6,509 bases of DNA. Source: an uncultured Acetobacteraceae bacterium. GTDB lineage: Bacteria > Pseudomonadota > Alphaproteobacteria > Acetobacterales > Acetobacteraceae. The translations under genes were made by a program, and so were the position numbers. The notes under the pieces are model-generated. The model saw only the letters and a program-made list of their open reading frames with translations, made no database searches and was not told the origin of the DNA. The DNA is taken from the NCBI GenBank assembly GCA_903839965.1, contig CAIMEK010000959.1, positions 1 through 6,509 on the forward strand. Direction: 5' to 3'. This document shows positions 1 to 6,225 of this stretch, one piece after another; position 1 is the stretch's first letter; the number at the start of each line of letters is the position of its first letter.

Positions 1-734
1 AGCAGCGCGAGGCCCAGCAGGCCGGCTGCGGCGGCGTCGATATGGCCGTTGCCGGCGAATGACCAAACGGCGAGTGGGTTCCACGCCCAAACCAGGATCC
101 GGGCCGGCGGCAGCCCGAGTTGCACCAGCACCGCGGCGGCACTGGCCATGGCCAGTGCCTCGAAGGCCACCATGGCCGTCTTCATCGCGGTGACGGTCGG
201 GGCGGCGAACCCGGCGGCAGCGAAGATCGCCTGCGCCGCCGGGAGATAAATGGTGCGCGCGGTCTCCCGGCGATTGACCAGCGGATAGATCGCATCGTCA
301 CGCAGCGCGGCCAACGCCGGATCGGCCGGGACGTGCAGGTAGGGATTGATGCCAGCCGCCTGCACGCGCCCGTCCCAGACGTAGCGGTAGACGTCGCTCG
401 ACAGGAAGGGTGGGGCCAGCAGCGGCCCAATGCGCAGGGCCGCCGCCACCGCGACCACCAGCCAGATGGCGCGTGCAGGCACGCCCTTGAGGACCGTCGC
501 CAGGGCCGCGAACTGCAGCAATGCCGCCAGGCCCGTCAGAGCGACGAAGCCGATCCGGTGCGAGGGGGGATCGATGGTGTCGCTTCCCGGCACGTGCAGG
601 GCCAGCGCCGCTAGGGTCAGCACCAGCATCGACAGCCCCAGCAGGGCGAGCCGGCGCAGGCGCGCGTTGTCGCCCTGGCGGGCGGCGGACCGGCCCGCCG
701 GGAGCGCGACGGCGAGGGCGTTGGCGCGGGCCAT
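1..734 (-). CDS. GT87 / DUF2029-type integral membrane glycosyltransferase, 3' end cut by window edge
   Basis: The frame is open from ATG at 734 to the left edge, giving 244 N-terminal residues. The protein is hydrophobic, with likely membrane spans near residues 29-48, 63-83, 88-104, 184-207 and 212-227. Between the third and fourth spans lies the signature of polyprenol-phosphate-dependent GT-C enzymes of the GT87/MptB type: SDVYRYVWDGR (113-123), a GINPY motif (128-132), TIYLPAAQ (161-168) and GNGHIDA (228-234). The aspartate of SDVYRY is the usual catalytic candidate. Such enzymes move a mannose or similar sugar from a lipid carrier to an acceptor on the outer face of the membrane; donor and acceptor cannot be read here. 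It is the last visible gene of the radical SAM operon, 44 bases after the DsrE gene. Its ATG has no clear Shine-Dalgarno of its own and overlaps the stop of a six-codon minicistron. The family call is firm; the substrate is unknown. Confidence 0.82.
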   Translation of the reverse strand, partial: MARANALAVALPAGRSAARQGDNARLRRLALLGLSMLVLTLAALALHVPGSDTIDPPSHRIGFVALTGLAALLQFAALATVLKGVPARAIWLVVAVAAALRIGPLLAPPFLSSDVYRYVWDGRVQAAGINPYLHVPADPALAALRDDAIYPLVNRRETARTIYLPAAQAIFAAAGFAAPTVTAMKTAMVAFEALAMASAAAVLVQLGLPPARILVWAWNPLAVWSFAGNGHIDAAAAGLLGLAL

Positions 735-763
735 CAATCAGCCGCTGCCGTCATGGCCGCTCC
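734..763 (-). promoter_or_regulatory. Possible leader minicistron that couples translation of the GT87 gene
   Basis: On the minus strand a GGAG (760-763) sits 5 bases before an ATG at 754-752. That ATG opens a six-codon frame encoding MTAAAD. Its TGA (736-734) overlaps the ATG of the GT87 gene (734-732) as TGATG. The GT87 start has no good ribosome site of its own, so ribosomes ending on the minicistron could restart there. Alternatively the GGAG is chance and the GT87 gene is translated weakly. Confidence 0.35.
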
Positions 764-778
764 GGCGCGTCCGCCGGG

Positions 779-1138
779 TCAATAGGAGATGCAAGCCGCC
801 CCCTGGGACAGCACCTCGACCAGAGAGGCGCCGCCGACCAGCGCGGCGTTCTTGACCAGGTTGGCTTCCGCCAGGCCGCGCTTCTTGAAGCAGGGAGTGC
901 ATACCCAGATGACACCGCCGTTCTCGATGTAGTTTCCGAGCAGTTCCTTCATCGGGGCGAACCCCGGCTCGATGATTTTTTCGGCGCAGCCCTGGGTGGC
1001 GAGGTGCACGCCCTCGCTGCTGAGGAACACGATCGGCTGCTGGCCGGAGACCAGCGCGGCGTTGGCGACCACCATCGCCACCGTGGCCTTGTCGGTGTTG
1101 TCGGTGGAACAGGTGAGGTTGATCACGATCTTGGCCAT
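779..1138 (-). CDS. DsrE-like sulfur-relay protein
   Basis: This 119-residue protein has the full DsrE/YchN-type fold length. The N-terminus (MAKIVINLT) is a buried beta strand, followed by an alanine-rich helix with VVANAALVSGQ and a strand VFLSSEGVHLA (38-47). The EPGFAPMKELL segment (57-67) and the IWVCTPCFKKRGL motif (77-89) are typical of the family. C80 is in the position of the sulfur-carrying cysteine of DsrE/TusD proteins; C83 makes a CxxC pair with it. C10, C51 and C116 are additional cysteines. Family members accept or donate persulfide sulfur in the cytoplasm, usually with TusA; some relatives handle selenium. The ATG at 1138 follows an AAGAAAGG site in the last codons of the upstream TusA-like gene, 5 bases away, so the two are surely cotranscribed. 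The family is secure, the physiological sulfur acceptor is not known. Confidence 0.9.
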   Translation of the reverse strand: MAKIVINLTCSTDNTDKATVAMVVANAALVSGQQPIVFLSSEGVHLATQGCAEKIIEPGFAPMKELLGNYIENGGVIWVCTPCFKKRGLAEANLVKNAALVGGASLVEVLSQGAACISY

Positions 1139-1143
1139 TGTTG

Positions 1144-1401
1144 CTACCTTTCTTGCTTACGGATGAAGAAATGGGTTGGTTCGCCCGGCTGCACGGCGAG
1201 CAGCGGGTTGGTGGTCAGCCGACACCAGGCCGGGATGTCGTTGATCGTGCCGGCGCTGTAGGCTGTCACCTCGAGCACCTGGCCGGGCTCCATCGCCTTG
1301 ATGGCGCGGAAGATCATGACCAGCAACTCGCCGCACTTGCGCTCGCCGGCGTCAAGCTGACAATCGGCCTCGATCGGCTGGGCGGGCTGCGTCTCGCTCA
1401 C
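1144..1401 (-). CDS. TusA-like sulfur carrier protein, divergent active-site motif
   Basis: The 85-residue protein has the length and strand-helix pattern of TusA/SirA. The order is LDAGERKCGELL (16-27), the helix through IFRAIKAMEPGQVLEV (30-45) and NDIPAWCRLT (54-63), ending in the beta strand HFFIRK. C23 aligns with the persulfide-carrying cysteine, but the usual CPxP is CGEL, so both prolines are missing. C60 in the PAWC motif is present as in many TusA proteins. The start is GTG at 1401, which overlaps the TGA of the upstream radical SAM gene as GTGA; an in-frame extension further upstream would only lie in that gene. It likely takes up sulfur as persulfide and passes it to or from the DsrE-like protein encoded 5 bases downstream or the radical SAM protein, whose own C-terminus is a second TusA-like domain. 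The start choice is well supported by coupling and homology; the partners are inference. Confidence 0.88.
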   Translation of the reverse strand: MSETQPAQPIEADCQLDAGERKCGELLVMIFRAIKAMEPGQVLEVTAYSAGTINDIPAWCRLTTNPLLAVQPGEPTHFFIRKQER

Positions 1402-3359
1402 GGGCCGTGCCCACGGCGGATGTAGTAGTTGTCGAAGCCGTCGCCCTTGATGCGCTCGACGAGATCGTTGCCGGTCATCCGGCACCACGAGTTCAGGTCC
1501 TCGCGGGCCGCCGCGTCGTCGGTGGTCACCTTCAGGATCTGGCCGGGTGCGAGGGCGCGCACCTGGTTCGCCAGCGGCAGCAGCAGATCGACGCAGGCGC
1601 GCCCGATGGCATCGAAGCTGCTGGCCGCGGCGTGGGCGTCGGCATTGCCGGTCGGCGCCTTGGCCGGCGCGGGCCCACCCTCGGCGACGTCGCTTTCCAG
1701 CACGCACATGCAATGGTAAGAGCCAACTTCGAAGGCACGGTCGATCGCCTTGGTGTTGGGCCGGGCGCACACCGCCCCGGCCCCGTCCATCGCGTTGTAC
1801 AGGCGCGGCGGTTCATAAGCGCCGGCAACCGGCGCACCGTCGAGCCCGGCCAGGCCGAGCTCCCACAGCATGTCGTGCGTCAGCTCCAGGAAGGTTTCGC
1901 AATAGGGTTCGGCGGCACGCAGGTCGCTTCGTCCCTGGTGGGCCAGGCTGGCGAAATGCGACGAACAGGGCGAACCGCCGGCGCACAGGAACCTGAGGTG
2001 GCAGTCGGCGCATTTTTCCTTGTTCTGCACCGAGGCGGCGCGGATCTCCTCAAGCACCGGCGATTGGCGCCAGATGTCGGCCAGCGGCCGCTCAAGGATG
2101 CTGCCGCAGTCCAGACCCGGCGCCCCGGCCAGCCACACGCAGGGAAACACGCGGCCGTCGCTGAATACCGCCAGCGTATCCCACCCGCAGCTGCACAGGT
2201 CGGTCTTGCGGCCGTGCTTGCCCTTGACCCGCACCCTGAGCGAGGCGTCGTTGTCGATCACCACCCCGACCTCATCGCCGGCCGCGCGGCAAGCCCGCAT
2301 CACCTCGACCATCCGGGCCGGGCCGACCAGCAGTTCCGGCTTGTGGTCGAGCGCGCGGCCCCACTCCTGCAGCCACAGGATGTGATGCGCCCGCACCCCC
2401 AGGCTGCCGACCAGTCGCGTGGTGTCCGCCATCAGATCCTGGTTGTGCCCGGTCACCGCCGTCGAGACCGCCACGTCGAAGCCGGCCTGAACGGCGCGGC
2501 GGATGGCGGCGACGGTCTTGGAAAAACCGCCCTTGCCGCGCACCCGGTCGTGCGCTTCGACCGTCGGGCCGTCCAGGCTGATCTGCAGCGACAGCCGGCC
2601 ACGGCCCATGCTGTCCTTCAGCCTGGCGATCATCTTGGGGCTGAAGAAGAGACCGTTGGTCAGGATGACCAGGTCGTTCTCGGCGGTGATGCAGCGGATG
2701 ATGTCGAAGATGTCGCGGACCATGAACGGCTCGCCGCCGGTGATCAGGAACCGCCCGACGCCGAGGTCGCGGGCCTGGTCCACGAGGCCCAGGATCTCGC
2801 TGGTCCGCATCTCGCGCGGGGGCACATAATCGCCGCTGGACACGTAGCAATGGCTGCAGCGCAAATTGCAGTCGTTGGTGACAAACAGGTAGAGGTCGGC
2901 CAGCCGCCCCAGCCCGAGCGCGCTCGCGCGGCCCCGATAGGGGTGGGTCGGCCAGGCCGACCGGCGGACGAAGTCGATCCGTTCCAGCTCGTCGAGAAAC
3001 GCGGCGGTATCCTTCAGCGCGACGTCCGGGGAGATACCGGACCGCCGCGCCAGGCGCTCGGCCACCTCGCCGACCGTATCGCCGCCCGTCGAGGCGCGCA
3101 GCACCATCGCGCCGGCCGCATTGGTGGTGATCCAGTGCGGCCGTTCGCCATCGATGGCCAGGGTGACGCCGTCCTTCACGCGGTAGGTCAGGGTCGGCGC
3201 GTAGTACACCTGTTCGGCCGCACCGTCGTGCCCGACCACCCAGGTGTCGGCCGCACGGGAGGACGGTGGCGAGGCGCCACCATCTTCCGCCAGACGCTCG
3301 CCCAGTTGACGCAGCAGGTCCTGCATCTGCGCAAGGATCGCCGAGACGTCCGATTTCAT
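1398..3359 (-). CDS. Radical SAM/SPASM protein with PqqD-like N-terminus and fused C-terminal TusA-like domain
   Basis: This 653-residue cytoplasmic protein heads the operon. Residues 1-25 form a short helix. Residues 60-133 resemble PqqD or RiPP-recognition domains (HWITTNAAGAMVLR, then GISPDVA and a helix ending in IDFVRR). The radical SAM core follows with CNLRCSHCY (C164, C168, C171) for the 4Fe-4S cluster and ITGGEP (206-211) for SAM binding. A SPASM region carries C389, C391, C407, C418, C450, C453, C459, C465 and C487, enough for auxiliary clusters. Residues 515-556 are an unusual linker with C531 and an HCMC motif (C550, C552). Residues 581-650 are TusA-like: C589 lies where the persulfide cysteine is expected and SWCRMTGNDL (624-633) matches the TusA core. 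ATG at 3359 has GGA 5 bases upstream. The enzyme probably does a radical modification using sulfur delivered by its TusA domain; peptide, sugar or cofactor substrates are all possible. Domain calls are firm, the reaction is unknown. Confidence 0.92.
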   Translation of the reverse strand: MKSDVSAILAQMQDLLRQLGERLAEDGGASPPSSRAADTWVVGHDGAAEQVYYAPTLTYRVKDGVTLAIDGERPHWITTNAAGAMVLRASTGGDTVGEVAERLARRSGISPDVALKDTAAFLDELERIDFVRRSAWPTHPYRGRASALGLGRLADLYLFVTNDCNLRCSHCYVSSGDYVPPREMRTSEILGLVDQARDLGVGRFLITGGEPFMVRDIFDIIRCITAENDLVILTNGLFFSPKMIARLKDSMGRGRLSLQISLDGPTVEAHDRVRGKGGFSKTVAAIRRAVQAGFDVAVSTAVTGHNQDLMADTTRLVGSLGVRAHHILWLQEWGRALDHKPELLVGPARMVEVMRACRAAGDEVGVVIDNDASLRVRVKGKHGRKTDLCSCGWDTLAVFSDGRVFPCVWLAGAPGLDCGSILERPLADIWRQSPVLEEIRAASVQNKEKCADCHLRFLCAGGSPCSSHFASLAHQGRSDLRAAEPYCETFLELTHDMLWELGLAGLDGAPVAGAYEPPRLYNAMDGAGAVCARPNTKAIDRAFEVGSYHCMCVLESDVAEGGPAPAKAPTGNADAHAAASSFDAIGRACVDLLLPLANQVRALAPGQILKVTTDDAAAREDLNSWCRMTGNDLVERIKGDGFDNYYIRRGHGP

Positions 3360-3773
3360 CTCTTTCCGCCCACCCAGGCTGCCAACTCAACCAAACCCCT
3401 ACTGTTGGAGGACAATGACACACAAAAGCAACCCACGATAAACCCACGGCCTGGCGACGTCACGCCAACCGCCCACCGCCCCCGGCGGCCGAAAACGATC
3501 GATCGCCCTGCGGCCCGCTTGGTCAACGGGGCACCGACGACAAGGGCCACCACGCGGATGGCGGGAACGTTCTGGTGGAGAGGCGCCGCCGGCAACGCGC
3601 CTCATGCAGTAGTTCTTGGGACGGAAAGCCGCCCGCGCGCTACACTGCCTGTCGCCCGGCACCGTCGGGGGCGAATCGGGTTCGGTCATGCGCGCTTCTG
3701 GAACACTCTGTGGGAGCAGAAGGTTTCGAGCGGCTCTGGTATCGCCGCGGCGCGGCACAGCAAGGGATCAGTC
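3360..3773. other. Divergent intergenic region between the radical SAM operon and the DoxX gene
   Basis: These 414 bases separate two divergent transcription units, so promoters for both should lie here, but I see no convincing sigma-70 or sigma-54 pair. A perfect 10-base palindrome CGATCGATCG lies at 3496-3505. An inverted repeat TGGCG / CGCCA (3452-3456 and 3463-3467) has a 6-base spacer. A wider repeat CTTCTG / CAGAAG (3695-3700 and 3717-3722) lies before the DoxX gene. Any of these could be an operator; none matches a regulator site I can name. Several small frames cross the region. One on the minus strand ends at 3356 and overlaps the radical SAM start as ATGA, but it shows no family features. 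Confidence 0.6.
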
Positions 3774-4373
3774 ATGCGACCTGCGCCTTGGATCGACTTC
3801 GCGAACTTCATGACGAAGGCCGCGTGGTTCACCTGGGTTTTCTGGGCGCTGCTGGCGGCGAGCGCGGTCATCGCCGTGATCGGCTGGCGGCGCCACCGCG
3901 AGCAACGCTGTGTCGGCCATGTCGCCAGCTGGCTGCTGCGGGTGCTCGTCGGGGGCATGTGGTGGCAGCAGACTCTGTGGAAGATCCCGCCCGATTACGA
4001 TGGCCTGAAATACTGGATGCAGCAGCAGGTCGAACATGCGACGACGGCGCTCCAGAGCGCCTTCGTGTCCGGGATCGTGCTCCCCCACCTGTCCGTGTTC
4101 GCCCCGCTCGTCTACCTTATCGAGGTCGCGATCGGCGTGTCGCTGCTGCTGGGGCTGCTGAGCCGGGCCGGGGCGCTGCTGGGACTGGCGATGGCGCTGA
4201 ACCTGTGGCTGGGCCTCTATTCGGCGCCTGGCGAGTGGCCGTGGACGTACATGTTCCTGATCATCATCCAGGCGCAGTACGTGATCGACCCGCCAGGCCG
4301 GCGGCTGGGGGCCGACGCGCTGTGGCGCCGCGAGCCGGCCCGCGCCCACTGGTTCGCCACGGCCGTGGCATGA
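3774..4373 (+). CDS. DoxX/DoxD-like integral membrane protein
   Basis: The 199-residue protein starts at ATG 3774, with AGGGA at 3763-3767 six bases upstream. It has likely membrane spans at about residues 17-38, 50-66, 108-127, 131-150 and 157-170. The DoxX-family core is visible as LLRVLVGGMWWQQTLWKIP (54-72), YLIEVAIGVSLLLGLLSRAG (114-133), ALNLWLGLYS (141-150) and a PWTYMFLIII segment followed by YVIDPPGRRLGAD. The last part, with the PW and the D-PGRR-LGAD ending, is closer to DoxD than to short DoxX proteins. DoxD is a subunit of archaeal thiosulfate:quinone oxidoreductase; most bacterial relatives have no proven role. Its neighbour across the intergenic region is an operon with sulfur-relay proteins, which makes a sulfur-linked membrane role attractive but unproven. 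It overlaps the next gene by ATGA. The downstream partner suggests it could also help lipid or sugar export. Confidence 0.85.
   Translation: MRPAPWIDFANFMTKAAWFTWVFWALLAASAVIAVIGWRRHREQRCVGHVASWLLRVLVGGMWWQQTLWKIPPDYDGLKYWMQQQVEHATTALQSAFVSGIVLPHLSVFAPLVYLIEVAIGVSLLLGLLSRAGALLGLAMALNLWLGLYSAPGEWPWTYMFLIIIQAQYVIDPPGRRLGADALWRREPARAHWFATAVA
4356..4369. repeat. Perfect 14-base palindrome abutting the DUF2064 start codon
   Basis: GCCACGGCCGTGGC reads the same on both strands and ends on the base before the ATG at 4370. It encodes the last residues of the DoxX-like protein. In RNA it could fold as a 5-base-pair stem with a four-base loop over the region where a ribosome site for the next gene would be, which would favour translation coupled to the upstream gene. 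It may equally be a chance product of GC-rich codons. Confidence 0.4.
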
Positions 4374-5134
4374 CGACCCCGCGCTGCGCCTTGGCGGTGA
4401 TGGGGAAGGCTCCACAGGCTGGACGGGTGAAGACGCGACTGGTGCCGCCGCTCACCTCCGACGAGGCGAGGGGGTTGAGTGCCTGTTTCCTGAGCGACAT
4501 CACGGAGAACATCGGCCTGGTCGCCGATGCGACCGGCTTCGTCGCGTACGCGCCGGCGGGAACGGCGGAGCTGTTCGATGGGCTGCTGGCTCCGGGGACC
4601 AGGCTGGTGCTGGCCGACGGCGAGATCGCGGCGGCGGGGGGACTTGTCGGCATCGGCCGCAGCCTGCTGCATGCGGCGGCAGCGCTGCTTGGCCAGGGAT
4701 TTGGGGCGGTCTGCCTGATCAACGCGGATAGCCCGACGCTGCCGACCTCGTTCCTGCGCGACGCGGTCGCGGCGCTGCTTCAGCCGGGAGAGCGGATGGT
4801 GCTCGGCCCGGCCGAGGACGGGGGGTACTACCTGATCGGCCTGCAAACGGCCGAGCCGCGGCTGTTTGAGGGCATCGCCTGGAGCACGCCGGTGGTCGCC
4901 GAGCAGACGCTGGCCCGGGCCCGCGGCATCGGACTTGAGACGGTGCTGTTGCCGCCGTGGTTCGACGTTGACGACGGCGCCTCGCTGGCGCGGCTCGTTC
5001 GCTCGCTGCCGGACGCCGTGGACGCGGTACCCTTTGCTGCGCCGGCGACGCGGGCTTGGCTTGCGGCGTCGGGTCGTGTCGAACGACTCGCCATCATTGC
5101 CAGGCAGCAAGTCCTGGCCGGATGCTTGCGATAA
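4370..5134 (+). CDS. DUF2064 / TIGR04282-type glycosyltransferase-like protein (CofC-like GT-A fold)
   Basis: The 254-residue protein starts at ATG 4370, overlapping the DoxX stop as ATGA with no Shine-Dalgarno of its own. The N-terminus has the nucleotide-binding signature MGKAPQAGRVKTRL (11-24). The metal-binding core follows as INADSPTLP (117-125), and GPAEDGGYYLIGL (146-158) and PWFDVDD (196-202) complete the family pattern. This fold is shared with CofC and other sugar-nucleotide-using transferases. TIGR04282 was first described as 'rSAM/selenodomain-associated transferase 1' and now carries an arsenosugar biosynthesis name, because members often lie beside radical SAM genes such as arsS. 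No arsS is present here; the nearby radical SAM protein is of another architecture. Some 20 residues after about 235 look like a poorly conserved tail. Its likely role is transfer of a sugar or nucleotidyl group to a small product of this locus. The family is secure; donor and acceptor are not. Confidence 0.87.
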   Translation: MTTPRCALAVMGKAPQAGRVKTRLVPPLTSDEARGLSACFLSDITENIGLVADATGFVAYAPAGTAELFDGLLAPGTRLVLADGEIAAAGGLVGIGRSLLHAAAALLGQGFGAVCLINADSPTLPTSFLRDAVAALLQPGERMVLGPAEDGGYYLIGLQTAEPRLFEGIAWSTPVVAEQTLARARGIGLETVLLPPWFDVDDGASLARLVRSLPDAVDAVPFAAPATRAWLAASGRVERLAIIARQQVLAGCLR

Positions 5135-5219
5135 ATGCTGGTCCCGGCCGAGGTTGGATGAGACGTTGGCATGTCAAGGCGGAAAAGCGGAGCGCATTCG
5201 GAACGACGCTGGCCGTAAC
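5135..5219. other. Convergent intergenic gap between DUF2064 and HAD genes
   Basis: The 85 bases lie between two facing stop codons, where a bidirectional terminator would be expected. I see no compact hairpin with a T tract. The only repeat is GCGGAGCG at 5187-5194 with its complement at 5233-5240 inside the HAD gene, 38 bases apart, which is too loose for an intrinsic terminator. Confidence 0.5.
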
Positions 5220-5924
5220 TCACACACCCATACGCTCCGCCATTTGCGCGAAGTCGGCCACAACGAGGTCGGTCGCCGGGTTGGGCACCGGGTCGGGTGG
5301 ACCGCCCGGTCCCCATTCGTCGGGCCGGCGCACGAAGCAGGTGCGATATCCAACGCCCCGCGCCGCGTCGAGGTCGAAATTGTGGCAGGCCACCATCATG
5401 ATGTCCTGGGGCGGCAACTGGAGCAGCGCCGCCGCGCGCTGGTAGGCCTCCGGAATCGGCTTGTAGACATCCAGCATCTCGCACGAGATCACCGCATCCC
5501 AGTGCAGGCCGTTGCGTCGCGCGGTGTCGATGATGAGGGAAACGCTCAGGATGGTGAACGACACCACGATGCGGCCTTGCCGCAGGCGCTTGAGCGCGGG
5601 TGGAAAGTCCGGCCAGGCCAAGAGCGCATGCCAGCTCCGGGCGATGGCCGCGCGTTCGGCCTCGGAGAACATGTCGAGACCCTGCTCCGCGGCGAGCTCG
5701 TCGAGCACCCTGCGGTGCACATCGTCGATGTTGAAGCCTGGATTTTTCTGGTTGGTCATGCGCCGAAGCGCTCGGCGCCGATAATCGTTGGTGATGCCGG
5801 TCCAGTCCCGGTCGATGCCATGCCGACTTCCCATCTCGGCGAGCGCGGAGCGAATGCCGGTATGCCAGTCCAGCACCGTGCCGCCCGTGTCGAAGGCCAG
5901 CGCTTTGATTTCGGACACGGCCAT
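5220..5924 (-). CDS. HAD-superfamily hydrolase, type II haloacid dehalogenase-like
   Basis: The 234-residue protein starts at ATG 5924, preceded by a strong AAAGGAGG site about 5 bases upstream. Its length is normal for L-2-haloacid dehalogenases. Motif I is AFDTGGTVLDW (10-20) with the nucleophile D12; phosphatase-type HADs have a second aspartate two residues later, but here it is G14, as expected for a dehalogenase-like rather than phosphatase enzyme, although that position is usually aromatic. Motif II is in VVSFTILS (120-127), motif III is the lysine of LDVYKPIPEAY (K155), and motif IV is ACHNFDLDAARG (179-190), followed by the RTCFVRRPDEWG segment common in this group. It would hydrolyse a 2-haloacid or related small acid in the cytoplasm. 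It faces the DUF2064 gene and is separated from its own upstream side by a minus-strand terminator, so it is probably a single-gene unit. The substrate is uncertain. Confidence 0.88.
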   Translation of the reverse strand: MAVSEIKALAFDTGGTVLDWHTGIRSALAEMGSRHGIDRDWTGITNDYRRRALRRMTNQKNPGFNIDDVHRRVLDELAAEQGLDMFSEAERAAIARSWHALLAWPDFPPALKRLRQGRIVVSFTILSVSLIIDTARRNGLHWDAVISCEMLDVYKPIPEAYQRAAALLQLPPQDIMMVACHNFDLDAARGVGYRTCFVRRPDEWGPGGPPDPVPNPATDLVVADFAQMAERMGV

Positions 5925-6225
5925 CGTCTCCTCCTTTCTCATCCGCCCCGGCTGCAGCGACAGCCTCTCAACCGACATTCTCTCGATGACCGAGTCGTCC
6001 AACGATCTGGCCGGTACGATAACGGCCTCGAAGGCGTTCAGCAACGATCCTGCCTCCAAGACGGCGCTCGCCGATACGCTGACGGCGGAGGATGCTGCCG
6101 AGGCGCGCGAATTGGTACGCGGCCTGGTGGAGGCGATAATGCTTGTGCCGGATGGTGGCCGCCTGCGGATTGAGGTTCGTGGCGAGCTTGGTGCCATTTT
6201 TCGGCTGGCGGAGGGAGCCCGGAAC

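Noticed and set aside
2272..3447. A 391-codon minus-strand frame overlapping the radical SAM gene
   Set aside because: It is rich in proline, arginine and glycine with no family motifs, as expected for a shifted frame of the real gene.
3613..3646. Possible sigma-70 promoter for the DoxX gene (TTGGGA at 3616-3621 and TACACT at 3641-3646)
   Set aside because: The boxes match only four of six bases each and the spacer is 19 bases; such pairs occur by chance, so I do not annotate it.
3399..3689. Minus-strand frame starting at 3689 (MTEPDSPP...) as a small gene
   Set aside because: It has no recognisable ribosome site or family motif, and its arginine-proline-rich composition is typical of noncoding GC-rich DNA.
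1407..4373. A very long open frame on the plus strand across the radical SAM gene
   Set aside because: It is antisense to a gene with clear radical SAM, SPASM and TusA motifs, and only its last 199 codons (from 3774) have protein-family features. High GC content keeps antisense frames open.
5187..5240. Inverted repeat GCGGAGCG / CGCTCCGC as a bidirectional terminator between convergent genes
   Set aside because: The arms are 38 bases apart, there is no T tract, and the right arm is in the coding region of the HAD gene.
6016..6044. Possible minus-strand promoter for the HAD gene (TTGCTG and TATCGT, 17-base spacer)
   Set aside because: The spacing is good but the -35 box matches only three bases and the -10 box four; not enough without expression data.
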